Of a stretch of DNA of 64,000 nt, positions 43,686 through 56,400 are shown piece after piece. The stretch lies in the NCBI RefSeq assembly GCF_032854445.1, contig NC_088302.1:36152191-36216190 (forward strand). The letters run 5' to 3'. Each line of letters starts with the position of its first letter. The first letter of the stretch is position 1. The position numbers and the translations under genes are program-made. Below the pieces are notes generated by a model. It had not been told where the DNA came from, did no database searches, and saw only the letters and a list, made by a program, of their open reading frames with translations. The DNA comes from Liolophura sinensis (lineage: Eukaryota; Mollusca; Polyplacophora; Chitonida; Chitonidae).

Positions 43686-45004
43686 ACCTAGCTTTTTAAG
43701 AATAAACTGAATTTCGTTTTGTAAATTTAATTTTAAAGGCTCATTCTTTAACAATGCCACCTTATACTTTCTGCCACCTACTTAATACATGATTGACTGA
43801 TTGCTTGATTGATTGCATGATTGTTCTTCAGAAAGAACAAAGACTTTTTCACCCAAATCTTACAATGGCGGACTGTTTTAAACCGAAGGTCGGTTAACGT
43901 GGTACACGCATCTTGTTTTTGTAGCTAAGTCAGTAGGCGTACGAATTTGGGTAAACATGTTGTGGTATTTAACTTCAAAAAGATCAACTTTGCCAAACCT
44001 TTTCCTCATATATGGATCCTATGTAATTGTTACGATATCCAAATATGTTTAAACTTGTTCTTGAACAAGTTTAGCAAGCTGACCTCGTCAGCTAAAGACG
44101 ACTTATCTTCCAGCAATGTATATCGGGTGCATTTTATGTATATGCGCGTCACATGTCGAGAAGTGAGAAAGGTTGGTGCCTAGTTTACCCTCAGACACTC
44201 CACTTTCCACCGCTGGATCTGAGATCTGCCATATCAATGACAAATCCCAACATATTTGGCGTTAAACAACGATCAAAATCTTTGTCGATTTGTCATCTTA
44301 AGCTAATCAATCAATCAATCAGTCAGCCAGTCAATCGCTTAATTAATCAATGAGTCAACCCTTTAAAAAGGATATTCATTAGCAGTTTATATTATTTTAT
44401 AAAAAAAAATATCACTCTTTGATATTGCTATGAAATCATTTTCGCCACAAGCATGAATAGGACCAGTTATTTCAGTATAAGAAAGAAAAAAAAAAACAAA
44501 AAAAAAAAAACAAAACAAGGAAACCTTGTCGTTTCTACATCGTTGTATTCTAGTTACAGTTTAAACTTTCGCTATCATCAGGAACATAAAGTGCTATACC
44601 GGTGCAGTGTAAAATCATGACTATATATACAATACAGTTGGTGCTTACTTCTGCGTATGCTTGTTATCTTCTTGGGTTAGATTAGCCGCCCCATGGAAAT
44701 GACTTAATATTGCCTATACATTAACGATAGATATACAAGGCACTTTTTAATACTCACTTATCCTTCCCACAACGATTGATCTTAATAATGTCTGTATATT
44801 TTTAGTATATTAATCAACACTTTTAGAATTAAAATGCCTAGGATACGGCTGTTCTGATGTCCTTTTTGAAGGACCTGATCGCCTACTGAATTTCACCGCC
44901 TGTCTAAAGTGACTTCCACACAAATGTTTGTAGTTCGCCTTTTGTCCGCGCACTTTGACTGTGTTTTCGCCACAGCTCGATTACGATTTTATGTATAGCC
45001 TACA

Positions 45005-45065
45005 ACTTTCAATTTTGTGTGTGTGTGTGCGTGGGGGGTGGGGATGGGGGTGGGGGTGGGTGGAC
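45005..45065 (+). other. GT repeat and G-rich tract with G-quadruplex potential
   Basis: GTGTGTGTGTGTGCGTGGGG, followed by GATGGGGGTGGGGGTGGGTG. Four G-runs sit within about 30 bases. Confidence 0.65.
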
Positions 45066-45289
45066 TGTGACGCAGGGTTAGGGTAACCGCTTTCTTGATG
45101 TGTCCACCTGAGTGTTTTCAGGGGGATAGTGTTGGAAATCTGAATAGGTATATTAGGCCCGCTCAAGTGTTTCCCGAAGGCCCCGTTGTGTGTCGGGGTC
45201 GTGTTATTGTGTTGCGTGTGGTAAAAAGTATATACCGGTTCGTAAATTATTTACCCGCTCGAGTCCTTCCCGAGAGGTAAGTTTGCTGC

Positions 45290-45815
45290 CGAAGGCATTC
45301 TTAATGTTATGTTTGTTTGCTTCCTACCTGAGTCGTTTTCCGGGTGCATTGTCCTGAGTGTGTTTGTAAGTTTGCCGCCTGGATTGTTTGCCGGGGGCTT
45401 GGATCTGTGTGTGTTTGTAAGTTTGTTGCCTGCTTCGTTTGTCGGGGGCTTCGTTCTGTGTATGTTTGTAAGTTTGTTGCCTGGATCTGTTGCCAGGGGC
45501 AATGTTCTGTGTGTGTGTAGGTTTGCTACCTGAGTCGCTTGCCGGGGGCATTGCGCTGTGTATGTTTGTAAGTTTGCTACCTGAGTCGTTGGCCGCGGGC
45601 ATTGTTCTGTGTGTGTTTGTAAGTTTGTTGCCGGAATCGTTGCTGGGGGCAATGTTTTGTGTGTGTTTGTAACTTTGTTGCCTGGATCGTTTGCCGGGGG
45701 CAATATTCTGTGCGCTTTTGGAGGTTTGCTGCCTGAGTCGTTTCCCGTTGGCAATGTTCTGTGTGTGTTTGTAAGTTTGTTGCCCGAGTCGTTTTCCGGG
45801 GCAATGTGATGTGTG
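45290..45815 (+). repeat. 51-bp minisatellite, about 10 copies
   Basis: Unit: GCAATGTTCTGTGTGTGTTT, GTAAGTTTGTTGCCTGAGTC, GTTTGCCGGGG. The length is 17 codons, so both strands have long open frames (one of 194 residues on the minus strand) that are repeat artefacts. Confidence 0.92.
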
Positions 45816-46374
45816 TTTGTATTAGTATTATCCACTTAACTGAGTGTAGGAGGGTTAGGGTTTAGTTTCGACATCTAGTTAATACTCAGTCATAGTTATT
45901 TCTGTCCGCCGGGACACGGTCAACAGCTATATGTACAGGACAGATAAAGCCGTGGCATTTTTTATTATTCCAAACCTCAAGAATACTATTTGAATGTCGT
46001 GCATCATTGTGTTATTCGTTTGTTTATTTAGGACAATATCTTTAGAATATAAACGTTCCTTTAAATCGGTCATCTCATACATAGAGCAGTTCCTGTTGGA
46101 CAACGTTTGATCTCCCTGGGTCTTTTGGCAGCCTTTGAAGTATAGCACACATTTTGCATTTATAATGAAGGTATCTTCCACGTCGAAGTAAATATATGGT
46201 ATTTTCGTGGTGGATCTTTTTTCAATTAACTATGGGATACTCATATCATAGTAAAAATGTTATGATATTTAACTCAGAAAAAATCCCTTCCTCTAGCAAA
46301 CCCTAATACCTCCAAATGAATGTAGTTGATATGTATACGCTAACATCATTCGATGCTTGGAGTGTAAAGTCGTA

Positions 46375-46680
46375 CTTAACCATTTTTATTGTCATATAAC
46401 GGCGATGAGACATTAGGTGTGTGTGCATATATTGTGTCTTCTTGTGGCAGGGCGAGTCCATGGCTGCCGCCACTGAAGCACCATGCCGAAGACACCAGAC
46501 ATGACACACCACCTAGTCACATTATACTGACACCGGATCGTCCGGTCATGTGTCCTTGTTCTAACCTTTCACTGCTGGACGCCAAGCGAGGCAGCAGCTA
46601 GTACCATTTTAAAGTCTTCGGCATGACCCAACCCGGGTTTGAACGAGGCGGACGCTTAACCATTAGCCTACAGAAGCGGT
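46375..46680 (-). mobile_element. tRNA-derived SINE, third family, copy 1
   Basis: Shares TGTCTTCTTGTGGCAGGGCG, CACATTATACT and CAACCCGGGTTTGAACGAGG-like sequence with the copy at 56115. The right end has a B-box-like GGTTTGAACG and a decayed A box. Confidence 0.7.
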
Positions 46681-47430
46681 CTTATACATTGGCCGAAAGA
46701 CAGAATTGAGAGGACAGATAACTCTGTGCCTGCACTATGAAAAATACTAAATTTACAGCTAAAATTTTTGAACTTTGAGACCAGTGAATTCGATTATCAA
46801 TACACCACAACCATCAGTTTAAATTGGCGAGACTCTGCTCCGGTATATATTATGTAAAATGAATTTGATTTTTTTAATCTGGTATATACTTAGGCGCAAC
46901 TTATTCTGGAAAAGCCTGTACACATATGACTACGACATGTATATTTATTTTACACCGTTTCTATAAACATGCAGCCGAATTCTCATGGTCTCAAAATTAA
47001 CAGCCCTTTTATAGAGCTCTAAATATACAGTCGCTTTTCACAGGATAGTGTGTCATTTTATGCACTGTCAGCTGATTGTAATCTTAGAATTGCACCTCTG
47101 GCAAGGCTTCTCTGACAAGGTTGTTCTGACAAGGTTCCTCTGCCATTCTCAAATAAAAAGAGCTTATGACTTTACCTGTCCCTGACTGAAGGCAATTTTG
47201 ACCTGAACTATAGCCGACAAGCCGACGCGCTAAAAAGAAACAGACTAAACATCATTACTGGTGAGGAAATAAATGTCTGGAAACGCATTAAAAAGTAACA
47301 TTCATGCTGTTTATTTTGAAATTTTACAGGTACATTCTTGATTGTCTAAAAGAAAAATATAAATCCGAGCTATTGGAACTACGTAAAAGTAAAAATGCAT
47401 GCATAGGTGAAAAACATACAGAAATTATCA

Positions 47431-47436
47431 TTTATT
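47431..47436 (-). terminator. Candidate polyadenylation signal of folate receptor A
   Basis: AATAAA on the minus strand, about 136 bases after the stop codon. Position and sequence are normal for a cleavage signal, but there is no transcript evidence. Confidence 0.4.
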
Positions 47437-47571
47437 CAATCTCTAAATCTAGCTGAAAGTTTACTGATAGTTTGTATGAAAATGCATCAGTACATGTAGT
47501 TATATAGGCCCACCTCGGAAGCTCACGAGGTATATACATGTAGTCTTGTATTCCTTTTGTTTTTCGTGTAT

Positions 47572-47852
47572 CTACTTTAAATGAACATGACAGATGTACA
47601 TCAAAACTGAGACGACCGTCAGTCTAAAATGAGTGTCAACGGTTACTGCCCCACTTACAATTTTCCCAGCGTACTCTCTAGCCACTTTGTTGTTAGGGTT
47701 AGAACCAGAGAATTCGATCTTCACACACTCTTCAGCCATATCGGAGACCACTTTCCAAGAACCTCCCCATAAGTTTTGGCAGAAGTCCACCGAGTTTTGG
47801 AAGACTTCCGTAAATTTGCGGCATTCGTTTCCAGCTGGGCACTTGTTTTGAC
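47572..47852 (-). CDS. Folate receptor A exon 4, stop and GPI-type tail
   Basis: Codes [16 protein letters not shown], then [13 protein letters not shown] and [18 protein letters not shown]. It ends in a hydrophobic stretch ([13 protein letters not shown]) and a TAG stop at 47572-47574. The tail fits a GPI-attachment signal. Confidence 0.9.
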
Positions 47853-50800
47853 CTGTTGATGTACAGTACACAATACATTATGAATCTATAGGCATCAAAA
47901 CAGACATTCTTATACCGTGCAGGCGTCAACCAAAATGGACATTCCCACCAGTTTTCAAAACAAGTTTAAACGGAGTTTTTTCAACAGTTTATTTGTGAAT
48001 CTCAAACCTCCTTACTAACACCCAGGTGTTAACCAAACATCACCTTTTTAACATTCAGTTGGAACATCTCATTTGTGAGCCCCAAATCTCCCTTTTAACA
48101 TTCAGGTGGAGCACTCCATTTACGAACCAAAAATCTTCCTTTTACCATTCATGTGGAGCATCACATTTGTCACCCAAAAATTTCCCTTTTAGCATCCAGG
48201 TGGAGCACCCCATTTGTGAACCTCAAATCTCCCTTTAACACCCAGGTGGCGCACCTCATTTGCGAAACCCAAATCTCCCTTTTAACATTCAGGTGAAGCA
48301 CCCTACTTATGAGCCCCCAAATCAACTTTTTAACATCCAGCTGGAGCAATCCATTATGAACCATACATATCTTTTTTAACATCTAGGTGGAACACCCCAT
48401 TTGTGATTCCCAAATCTCCCTTTTAACATCCAGGTAGGGTACCCCATTTATCAATCCGAAATCTCCATTTCAACATTCAGGTGGAGCACCCCATTTGTGA
48501 ACTCCAAATCTCCCTTTCAATATCCAAGTGGAGCACTACATTTATGAACCATAAATGTCCTTTTTCACATACAGGTGGAGTACTCCATTTTTGAACCCTA
48601 AATCTCCATTTTAACATCCAAGTGGAGAACCAGAACCCCATTTGTGAACCTCAATCCATTAATGCATCAACTGTTTTCCTATATACAGCTGTGAATCCCA
48701 AATTAACCTACTGAAAGAGTCTTTTCAATGAGGTTCACCGTGCAATAGGCTGTTTTCCTACAACTGGAAACCCATAACCACCCTTTAAGGAGATTCACGG
48801 AGCACAAACGGTTTAATACGAGTGTAAAACTTGCATCAAAGTCAACCTTTTGAAAAGTTGGTCCCAAAAACGAAAGGTGAGCTTCGACCCCACTCCATCC
48901 TTGTTACACATGGCATCCCGAAGCCCAACCCAACACTTTTAGAATAAAAGGTTCGTGCCGAAGGTTCTTCACGAATAAAGGTGGTTCTATATGGCAACAT
49001 AACTACGTTGCATGAGGCAGAGTTGTCATAGTGATGTTTTTATTCTCGTGAAACGACAAATCAGCAGATTTAGCATTTGAGTTGACAGCTGGGGCGAATT
49101 TTTTGTTCTGCACAGGGTGATGAATACATGCATCTGTATCATGCAAATGCTCTGTGTTATATATTATAAGTTTAAAACTTCATCTGCAAAAAACTGTACG
49201 GTTTCTTTTATAGAAAGGGACGTCACTACCCTGCCTAGTATTGCGTGAAGTACCGTGGATGGTTGTTAGACCTTAACACTTTTCCATACGATGACAAATG
49301 AAATCGGCATGCATAATAGCATAGTCTACCCCAGAATTTCCCCAGGATACACGAAATATTTTCAAGACACAGTCCTGCATTATTCATGTTATGACCTTAG
49401 TATCTATCTCTAACCTTCCGATCTATCCCATGTGTCAGTAAAATGTAAGCGGTATAAAATATGTCTATAGAACCTGTTTTGAATTACACAAGATAGAGAG
49501 TATTGTTTGAAATAACATAACAAATTTTCCGGTTTCTTATCCAGTTCGAACAACCTTGTCAACCGTAAAATCCTGCCAATAAAGAATACAAAAGAGCTCC
49601 GAGATGTACGCCAGTGAGTATCGTATATATCGCATTTTCATTCTGTACATTCATGTCTTTCACCAAACTACGAGTTGGATTTTCATCATTTCACAGATAC
49701 CCACTCTTGATTCACACAGGCGTTTTGTTCACCTGACCAGCGCCCATGTCACAGGCAAAGTGGCCTTGCTTATATATTCATGAACACCCATTCATGAACA
49801 ACTCAGCTTTGCTCCATGAACAACTCACCTTCCGACCAGTCGAAGCCCTTATCCCATCTAGATAGACACGTATATGCGTCCTTACAGGCCTCCCACCAAC
49901 TTAAGCAATCACTCTCACATAGCGGCACGCCGATAAAGCGTTCTTTTCTGAACGTCTGGTCCACCTATAAAAAGAATCCAATTAGACCCATGAAGCAAAG
50001 GCAAACAGATAACTGGTTGGTCATGCACGCAGATCTTTGTTCCAAAATATAGTTTTGTATTCCATGAACTGGCAAACGAGATTCAATAAGGTGCTACATT
50101 ATAAAGCACTCGTCCTTGACCAATTTAGTGTTCTGATTTAATTCCCAATGTGTTCAGCTGCGGCTTTTGGTCATAAAGTTTGTCACATGGTAGGTATGGT
50201 GCGAATGTTTCCCATGTAAGGTAACTGGTTTCCGCGATTCATAATACCTGACTGATGTTCTATAACCATGTGAAATATTGTAGAAAGTTTTTTACAGATC
50301 CTGGAGCTCATTGTATAAAACATGCGCATATTTGTGCAAACGTAACTGCATGGCATTGTAAAACACACTGAAGTGATACGTTACTATAACAATTTCGAGT
50401 GCCGCAAAGTTTCACACGTTGCGTAAAATGAATATGTGGCCCTAATAAACATAACGCAGCATGCAGTGAAATAAATAATAAACATACTACACACAACGTA
50501 ACGGTTACAATACTGCTAAACAGATCTCCTTATTGCAATATAAACCTCATAATTTTATGACCAGGGAAATATATGAAAGGTTGTTGGTTTCATTCATTAG
50601 GCACTGTTGATGTAAACTAACGAAGCTTATTACCTCGTGTGTTATTAATTGAAAGTCCACTAGTCGGTGGTAAAACATACTACTAGATATCATTCCAAAC
50701 CAAAAGGCAGTATTTTACCAATTTGCCGGTTCAAAAGGCTTACTGGGGAAATGTTTACATTGCCCTACACTGAAGAAGCATTGTTACATTTTGTAACAAA

Positions 50801-52702
50801 ACCAGGGCTCGCTTATTCGAAAGTGTATTACCTAATACTGGTATTAAGTCATGTTATATTTCTAAAATCTGCCAAAACCCAGCAGTCAATGCAGCTGTCA
50901 AAGTACAAAGTGTAACAGTAGCACATTTAGTACTGTTGGGCTATTATTTTTGGATTAAACACAATATAGAAGATTTGGCTGATATTACGTCTTAAAATAG
51001 TTTTAAACAACCGAGGCCAGATGTTCATTTAAAAAGATCACCTTTTTAATCCAAGGCCCTTTGTTGGGTGAACACTCGTAGAAACAGAGATCCAACTTGA
51101 AATATTTTTCGCATTGGGGAGATAGTGTTTTGCCTGGACAGTGATTGAAGTCGAAGTCCATCCACGTGGCATTGTACTCAACATCCCTTGCGATTTTCGC
51201 GTCACAACAGGAGTTCTCTTTCCATGGTGAACACTGTATGGATATAAAAAGAATGTAAATTAGACATCAATATAGGAAAGTTTGTTTATTTTTTTATTTC
51301 TTTCAAATCCATTCAAAATACAACGCTGCCACCCATGAGAAGGTTATGTACGATAAAGGTGCACTGATCATCATTAACACCCTGATGTTGTATCAGTTAC
51401 TGCATTTGTGTTTCCTACTTTGCTACTTTGCGAGGTTATCAAAGCAACTTCAGTATACATATGTTGGATACTGGAATCATACATGTTTTACACTATACAA
51501 CATGATCTTAATTCTAAAGCTGGTCGCTGTGGGTTCAAGTCCAGCTGATGCTTGCTTCCTCTCCGGCCGTACGTGGGAAGGTCTGCCAGCAACTTGTGGA
51601 TGGTCGTGGGTTTCCCCCGGGCTCTGCCCGGTTTCCTCCCACCATAATGCCAGCCACCATCGTATAAGTAAAATATTCTTGAGTAGGGTTTAAAACACCC
51701 ATCAAATAAATAAATAAACAAATTGTAAATCTCGTCATGAGGGCTTAACACCAAACTCAACCCAACCTAAGCGCTGGTAAACGCTCGCGTATGAGAGACG
51801 CAACTCAATTGGAGTCGGTTGAATCTTCAAGTCCTACGTCCATCAACGACTGAGACCAACTCCATACGAAAGTTGAGTTGATTCAGATTTGAATTGAGTC
51901 GCTTCTTAAAATTTTGTGCATGCCAAGCTTAAGGTGAAGAAAACATAAAAATTACGTGAAGTTCAGGAAAAGGAGTTGAAATTAGTTATAAATATGGTCT
52001 TCAATAGTTTTTCCAATTTTTCTTTAATGAGAAAAAGACGTTTGATAATAGTATTTGGATGGTGGTTATTTGGGACCACCTGTTCGTATATATTATGTTT
52101 GTGTAATAATTTTAAAACATCTTTCCTCCTGATAGAAAAAATCCAAATAAATAGTAAAGACCATGTTTGCAAGTAACTTTTCACGCTCTTTCGTCTGACA
52201 TTTGCATCATTTTTATGTCACCCCTTCAAGGGCGTCTAACATTTTATTAAACGTAATCACACGGTTTCAAGCGTATGGCTTGGGGCTGAATTTGAACTGA
52301 TTTCATAAGTGGGTTGACACCGACATCAGGATGTGTAAAAAGTATCCTGGAGACGAGTAGAAAATATTTTCAGGATGGATACAACTGCGTCAACAAAAAA
52401 CCTGTACTAATTTTAAAAGATACAAAGTTTGAAAATTTCCAATACATCCCTTACATTATCCGCTGTGCTAATATGCATACAGAAAACAGCATTTTTCTTA
52501 ATTTTCCTCATAAATTATAAAGCTAAAAGAAAGAAAACAAGAAAATGCTTACGACTCCTTGCAAACCAGGCTCTGGACTTGGCTTCGACTTTTGTGTCTT
52601 GCTCACCATACATCTGTTTAACAGTTCGTCGACAGTTTCTGTGCTAGAAGGCCGAATCAGAACACAGAAAAACACCACACAGACAACTCTCATGAGTGCC
52701 AT
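47572..52702 (-). CDS. Folate receptor family gene A (4 exons, complete)
   Basis: Four exons (52553-52702, 51042-51233, 49829-49964, 47572-47852) join in phases 0, 0, 1 to 252 residues, close to human folate receptor alpha (257). The family hallmarks are in place: signal peptide, [44 protein letters not shown], and a hydrophobic tail after a small-residue stretch (IVSGAVT) as in GPI-anchored proteins. Compared with human FOLR1 as I recall it, equivalents of Asp81, Tyr85, Arg103, Arg106, Lys136 and Trp140 are kept. Trp102 and Trp138 are Phe, and His135 is Asp. It should bind a folate- or pterin-like ligand at the cell surface. Riboflavin-binding and egg-surface (Juno) members of the family are alternatives. 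Confidence 0.93.
48020..48670 (+). repeat. ~47-bp minisatellite, about 14 copies
   Basis: Unit: AACATCCAGGTGGAGCACCC, CATTTGTGAACCCCAAATCT, CCCTTTT. It lies in the last intron of folate receptor A (47853-49828); the rest of that intron shows nothing else. Confidence 0.92.
49829..49964 (-). CDS. Folate receptor A exon 3
   Basis: Codes [16 protein letters not shown], then [14 protein letters not shown] and [11 protein letters not shown]. It supplies the Arg pair and the Lys/Trp side of the binding pocket. Phase in 0, out 1. Confidence 0.92.
49965..51041. other. Folate receptor A intron 2, nothing recognised
   Basis: No repeat family or coding signature seen. Confidence 0.5.
51042..51233 (-). 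CDS. Folate receptor A exon 2
   Basis: 64 codons from [10 protein letters not shown] to GPWIKK, with acceptor CATACAG and donor AAG/GTGATC, phase 0 at both ends. It contains the invariant Asp of the ligand pocket in [12 protein letters not shown]. Confidence 0.93.
51515..51722 (+). mobile_element. SINE (MetaSINE-type), nearly full length
   Basis: Begins in the tRNA-like head (GGTCGCTGTGGGTTCAAGTC), then GCTTCCTCTCCGGCCGTACG, CGGTTTCCTCCCACCATAAT and the tail AAATAAATAAATAAAC. It lies in intron 1 of folate receptor A, in antisense orientation to it. Confidence 0.88.
52553..52702 (-). CDS. Folate receptor A exon 1
   Basis: The ATG at 52700-52702 (A at -3, G at +4) opens [16 protein letters not shown], a signal peptide. 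Then [10 protein letters not shown] and [11 protein letters not shown] follow, matching the family start CMxxxxxKxxPxPE. The donor GTC/GTAAGC keeps phase 0. Confidence 0.9.
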
Positions 52703-52766
52703 ACTTGCTCACTTTCTTGAAACCCTTCCCGCTTGACGAATACCTTACCTGCGCACTGCTACCCAA

Positions 52767-52774
52767 TATAAACT
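52767..52774 (-). promoter_or_regulatory. Candidate TATA box of folate receptor A
   Basis: The minus strand reads TTTATATT about 65 bases before the ATG. This would place a start site about 35-40 bases upstream of translation. It is a weak match and short AT strings are common here. Confidence 0.25.
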
Positions 52775-55555
52775 GTCAAACTCCCATCCGGCCACCGCAA
52801 GTGTATCCTCTGGTATTGATGATGCGTTGTTGGACACGCTTGACTGAAAACCTTTAAAAACCTCTACACTCATTTTGAGGTGTATGTATTTATTGTATTT
52901 ATTCACGTATTCAGCCGGGCACTTTGCGCAAGTACATCTATATAAATTGCTTTAAGAAATTTCTTAACATTGTGAAGAGTCTTTGAACGCGCACCATTGG
53001 ATTCTTCGACACTTCTGATCGAGAGTTATAGGTGAAAAAACTGTGGCTCTTGTCCCGCATTGTTTGTTTCATTCCCTGTCACTTGAAATGGTGTTTGAGA
53101 GAATACAACTGTTGGGACTATTTCAACCATTTATATACAGTTGGATAGCATTTAGGTTAACAAGCTGCAGTATACAGGGCCAGTGACCGATTCATATGTC
53201 AACCTAAGCCGTGTTTTGTGCGTTGTTTGTTCGGGTTGTTGAAAATCCCGTGTTGTAAACTCTCTTGTGCGTGGGTGGCCTGTGTTTTCCCACATTTAAA
53301 GTTACAGGTGCAAAAACCTCGTTCCCACAGTCAGTCACTTATATCAGTCATTTTTCATTGGGTATTTGATGCCAGGACAACTAATTTCTTTCCTTGAAAA
53401 TCACATAAACAAAGTTTGGATTTTGGCCATATAGGCGAATATGTGAGCGGAAAAACAGATGTGAGGTCATTGTTCTTTGATTATAAAAAGTAACCAGTCA
53501 TTGCTGAAGTGCATTCACTGAAAATAGTAAGAAATGAATGAGTAAAGGCATTTTCAAGGACACTTTATATTTATATTTCTTGTGAGTTCAGGTGAAATTG
53601 ATTCATTCCCCATAGTTATAGCAGCCGATTACGGTCATGCTGTTTTCCACAACATGACCAGAAACAGCGACATTTGGACGACTTCACCAGATTTGGTCCA
53701 AGGAAAATCAGGTGAGAATCGCGTGTCGTTTACTGAATTTAATGTTGTTTACTGAATTTTGCGTTCTGTACTGAATTTTAACTGGATGTCAACAAAATCC
53801 CCCATCATGCATTGATAATCGATTAATCTTGTCAGATTGTCGCCTGTTTTCTTAATCGCTGTGAACAAGAATTGGGAGGAAAAACTTTGTCTTAATCTCA
53901 CCATACATCCTGAATGCCCCAATTGTACTGCCACTGGTTTTGTGGAGACCACAGTGTTCTAAAGATATTATGGACATACAACCTTACTCTCTACAGAATT
54001 GCGGCGTTGGTCGTCCTATGATCTCGATTAAATCTCGACCTGTCCCAAATCTTGTTCATGATTTCTATAGGCAATTGTGGTTGTAAGAAAGAGCGTATGG
54101 TCGCATCCCACTTCCAGTCATAAAGAAGAATGCATCAGTGGTTCTGATAAAAAAGTCGCAGAGCTCTGAAAATTTTTATTTTCGTTCTTCTGAGCATTTC
54201 CGACGGTACATATGTTAGGGCTCTACAGACAGATTTACAAATGCAGAAAACTTGTTAGGGGCCATTGACAACAAAATGTGTAGACAGCTTATTTCGACAA
54301 TGTGGAGGGCTAATCCTGTTCGTTTTGATCATGTAATGAGAACTTTGACAAGCCATTTGTTCATATAATTTAACTCCAAAAAGTACCAAGAATAATAATA
54401 ACAGCAGCTAATGTATCTTTCATGTATATACTGTAATGTTGGTTCATTTTATAAAATCATTGTGCAGCACAGTTGTTCTTGTTGATATATCCAATTCATA
54501 TGTCTTCAAATGGAAATGTACCAAAGAAGCAACAAAAAGAGAATGCAGTTGTACGACTTTCAGTAAACAAAGAAGGAAGGTTAGTTATCTATAGTCCATT
54601 TACCTGAACTTATTATTGTACCAGGAACCGTACTTAAGAAACGTCTTAACACTTAAGTCAAAAATTCAAACAAAGCTACACTTAAAATGTTTTGCTCTAG
54701 AATGCCTAAAATTTGTACGCCGATTCTTCACTGCAGAGCTACGTGCAACCCCCAGTTTAAGTGCTTTTCTACCCTAAGTTTGGATTTTTAAGGACTTTAT
54801 GACTTAAGTCTTAAGTTGCTTGATAAATACCGATCCTGATTTTTCTCGGTATGAATTGGTCACTGCTCACATAAAGATCTGTTCAATATCCGCCCTCAAA
54901 GCTATAACACATGGTAACGAGATTATAGCCATCGTCATACCGTTATTCACAGCTATATTGCAATTACAGAACAGTAGCAGACATCAAAAGCAGCACAGCG
55001 ATATACCCACCTACACTGCAACAACACACGATAACGGTACATTAGTCAACGATCTTGCATTGTCATGGACAAACTAAGAAGACTAAGATGTGACAGTTTG
55101 GAAATAGTCATACGTAACCAGTGAAACATGGCCTCTTGTCAGTCTGATCTCAGTCAGGGTTTTATTGCTCACCATAGTGAAACATTAGCTAACGAGCTCG
55201 TGCCACCATTCATGAACCACAGCTATGTCCTACCCACAAAGCATTACCTCATAAAGATGAGACAATAGTCAATAAGCTGGAGATTAATAATCCACAGACG
55301 AACCGTTTCTTTTCTTAATGTTATAAATCGAATGCATACCTTGCTAGTTAATAAATCAATGGCCATTAACTAGAAATATGTATTTTTTGATGCTCTTTGA
55401 TTGCAACTGTCCATATATCCAGTTAGGATATACCCCATGAGTTCATTTAACACGATGCATGTATACCCCTAGCTGTAAGCTATTAAACGAAATTACATAA
55501 TTACGAAGTAAAACTTCAGAAGCCCGGTACAGGAAAGCATCTCAGTTAACCGACT

Positions 55556-55915
55556 TCAATCTTTCCAATCACTATCGACTGAAAATCCCAAGGCACAATA
55601 ATTTGAAGAGCTGGAGGCATCACTGGTAAATGTAAAAGGTTTCACAAGCTTTCGACTCTCTTGTCGGAATCTTTGTCTATATTGTTCAAAGATTTCGGCA
55701 TAGATCGCTTTATCGTCTATGGACAAAGATCCCTCTATTCCTTCATTATTATCACTGAACCTAAGTGCGACTGTGAGTCTAAAGCGATATATAATCCAAA
55801 GGCATCTTTGCTCGCACCTGAGGACCAGGCGATCCCTGAGCAATTTAACTCCATAATCAGCGTGACAGGCCGCACAATCTAAATAAGCAGTGTGTTGTTT
55901 GACGATTTTAATCAA
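55556..55915 (-). other. Unassigned 119-codon open frame
   Basis: Mixed composition with a stretch IYRFRLTVALRFSD and an acidic middle, ending FSVDSDWKD. It has no start context, signal or recognised domain. It could be an exon of an unknown gene or chance; I lean to chance. Confidence 0.15.
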
Positions 55916-56114
55916 CGTTGCAAGCTATTACGACAAAAACTAGCGTTTCAAGCTTATTCCATCTAACGCCTTCACTCGTAAGTTTTTTTACAATGACTAT
56001 AATTCCGTTGTAAGTAAATATGGAATCTCTGGTGCTCTGCTTCATGAATGAGTCTTACTCAGCTTAACTCGAGGCCATTTGGGGGATATATTCATTGTGT
56101 AGAATTAATATAAA

Positions 56115-56400
56115 TGTATGATTGGGGTTTAACATTGTACTTTACGATTTGTCAGGGGTATGACAACGAGGAGTCAATAGAAGTGTTTGCATGTAGTATG
56201 TCTTCTTGTGGCAGGGCGAGTCCAGGCCGCAAAAGTGCTGCCGCCACTAAAGTATCATGTCGAAAATTCAGACATGACACCCCATCCTGTCACATTATAC
56301 TTACACCGGGCTAACCAGTCCTGTTTCTTGCCTCTCAGTGCTGAGCTCTAATTTGGTCCAAAAAAAAGTCTTTGGTCAAACCCGACCCGGGTTTGCGTGT
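56115..56400 (-). mobile_element. tRNA-derived SINE, third family, copy 2
   Basis: TTGGGGTTTAACATTGTACT, TGTCTTCTTGTGGCAGGGCG, CACATTATACTTACACCGGG and AAACCCGACCCGGGTTTGCG. Confidence 0.7.

Larger units (their letters stand above)
42437..47571. other. Intergenic spacer between the giant gene and folate receptor A
   Basis: Contains a SINE tail at 43580-43685, ATC-rich short repeats near 43500 and 44305, an A-rich run at 44485-44518, a G-rich tract at 45005-45065, the 51-bp minisatellite at 45290-45815 and a tRNA-derived repeat at 46375-46680. No exon with recognisable homology was found on either strand. Confidence 0.55.

Noticed and set aside
45251-45835. 194-residue hydrophilic repeat protein on the minus strand
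   Set aside because: A 51-bp minisatellite read in frame; the opposite strand is equally open. No start context or family match.
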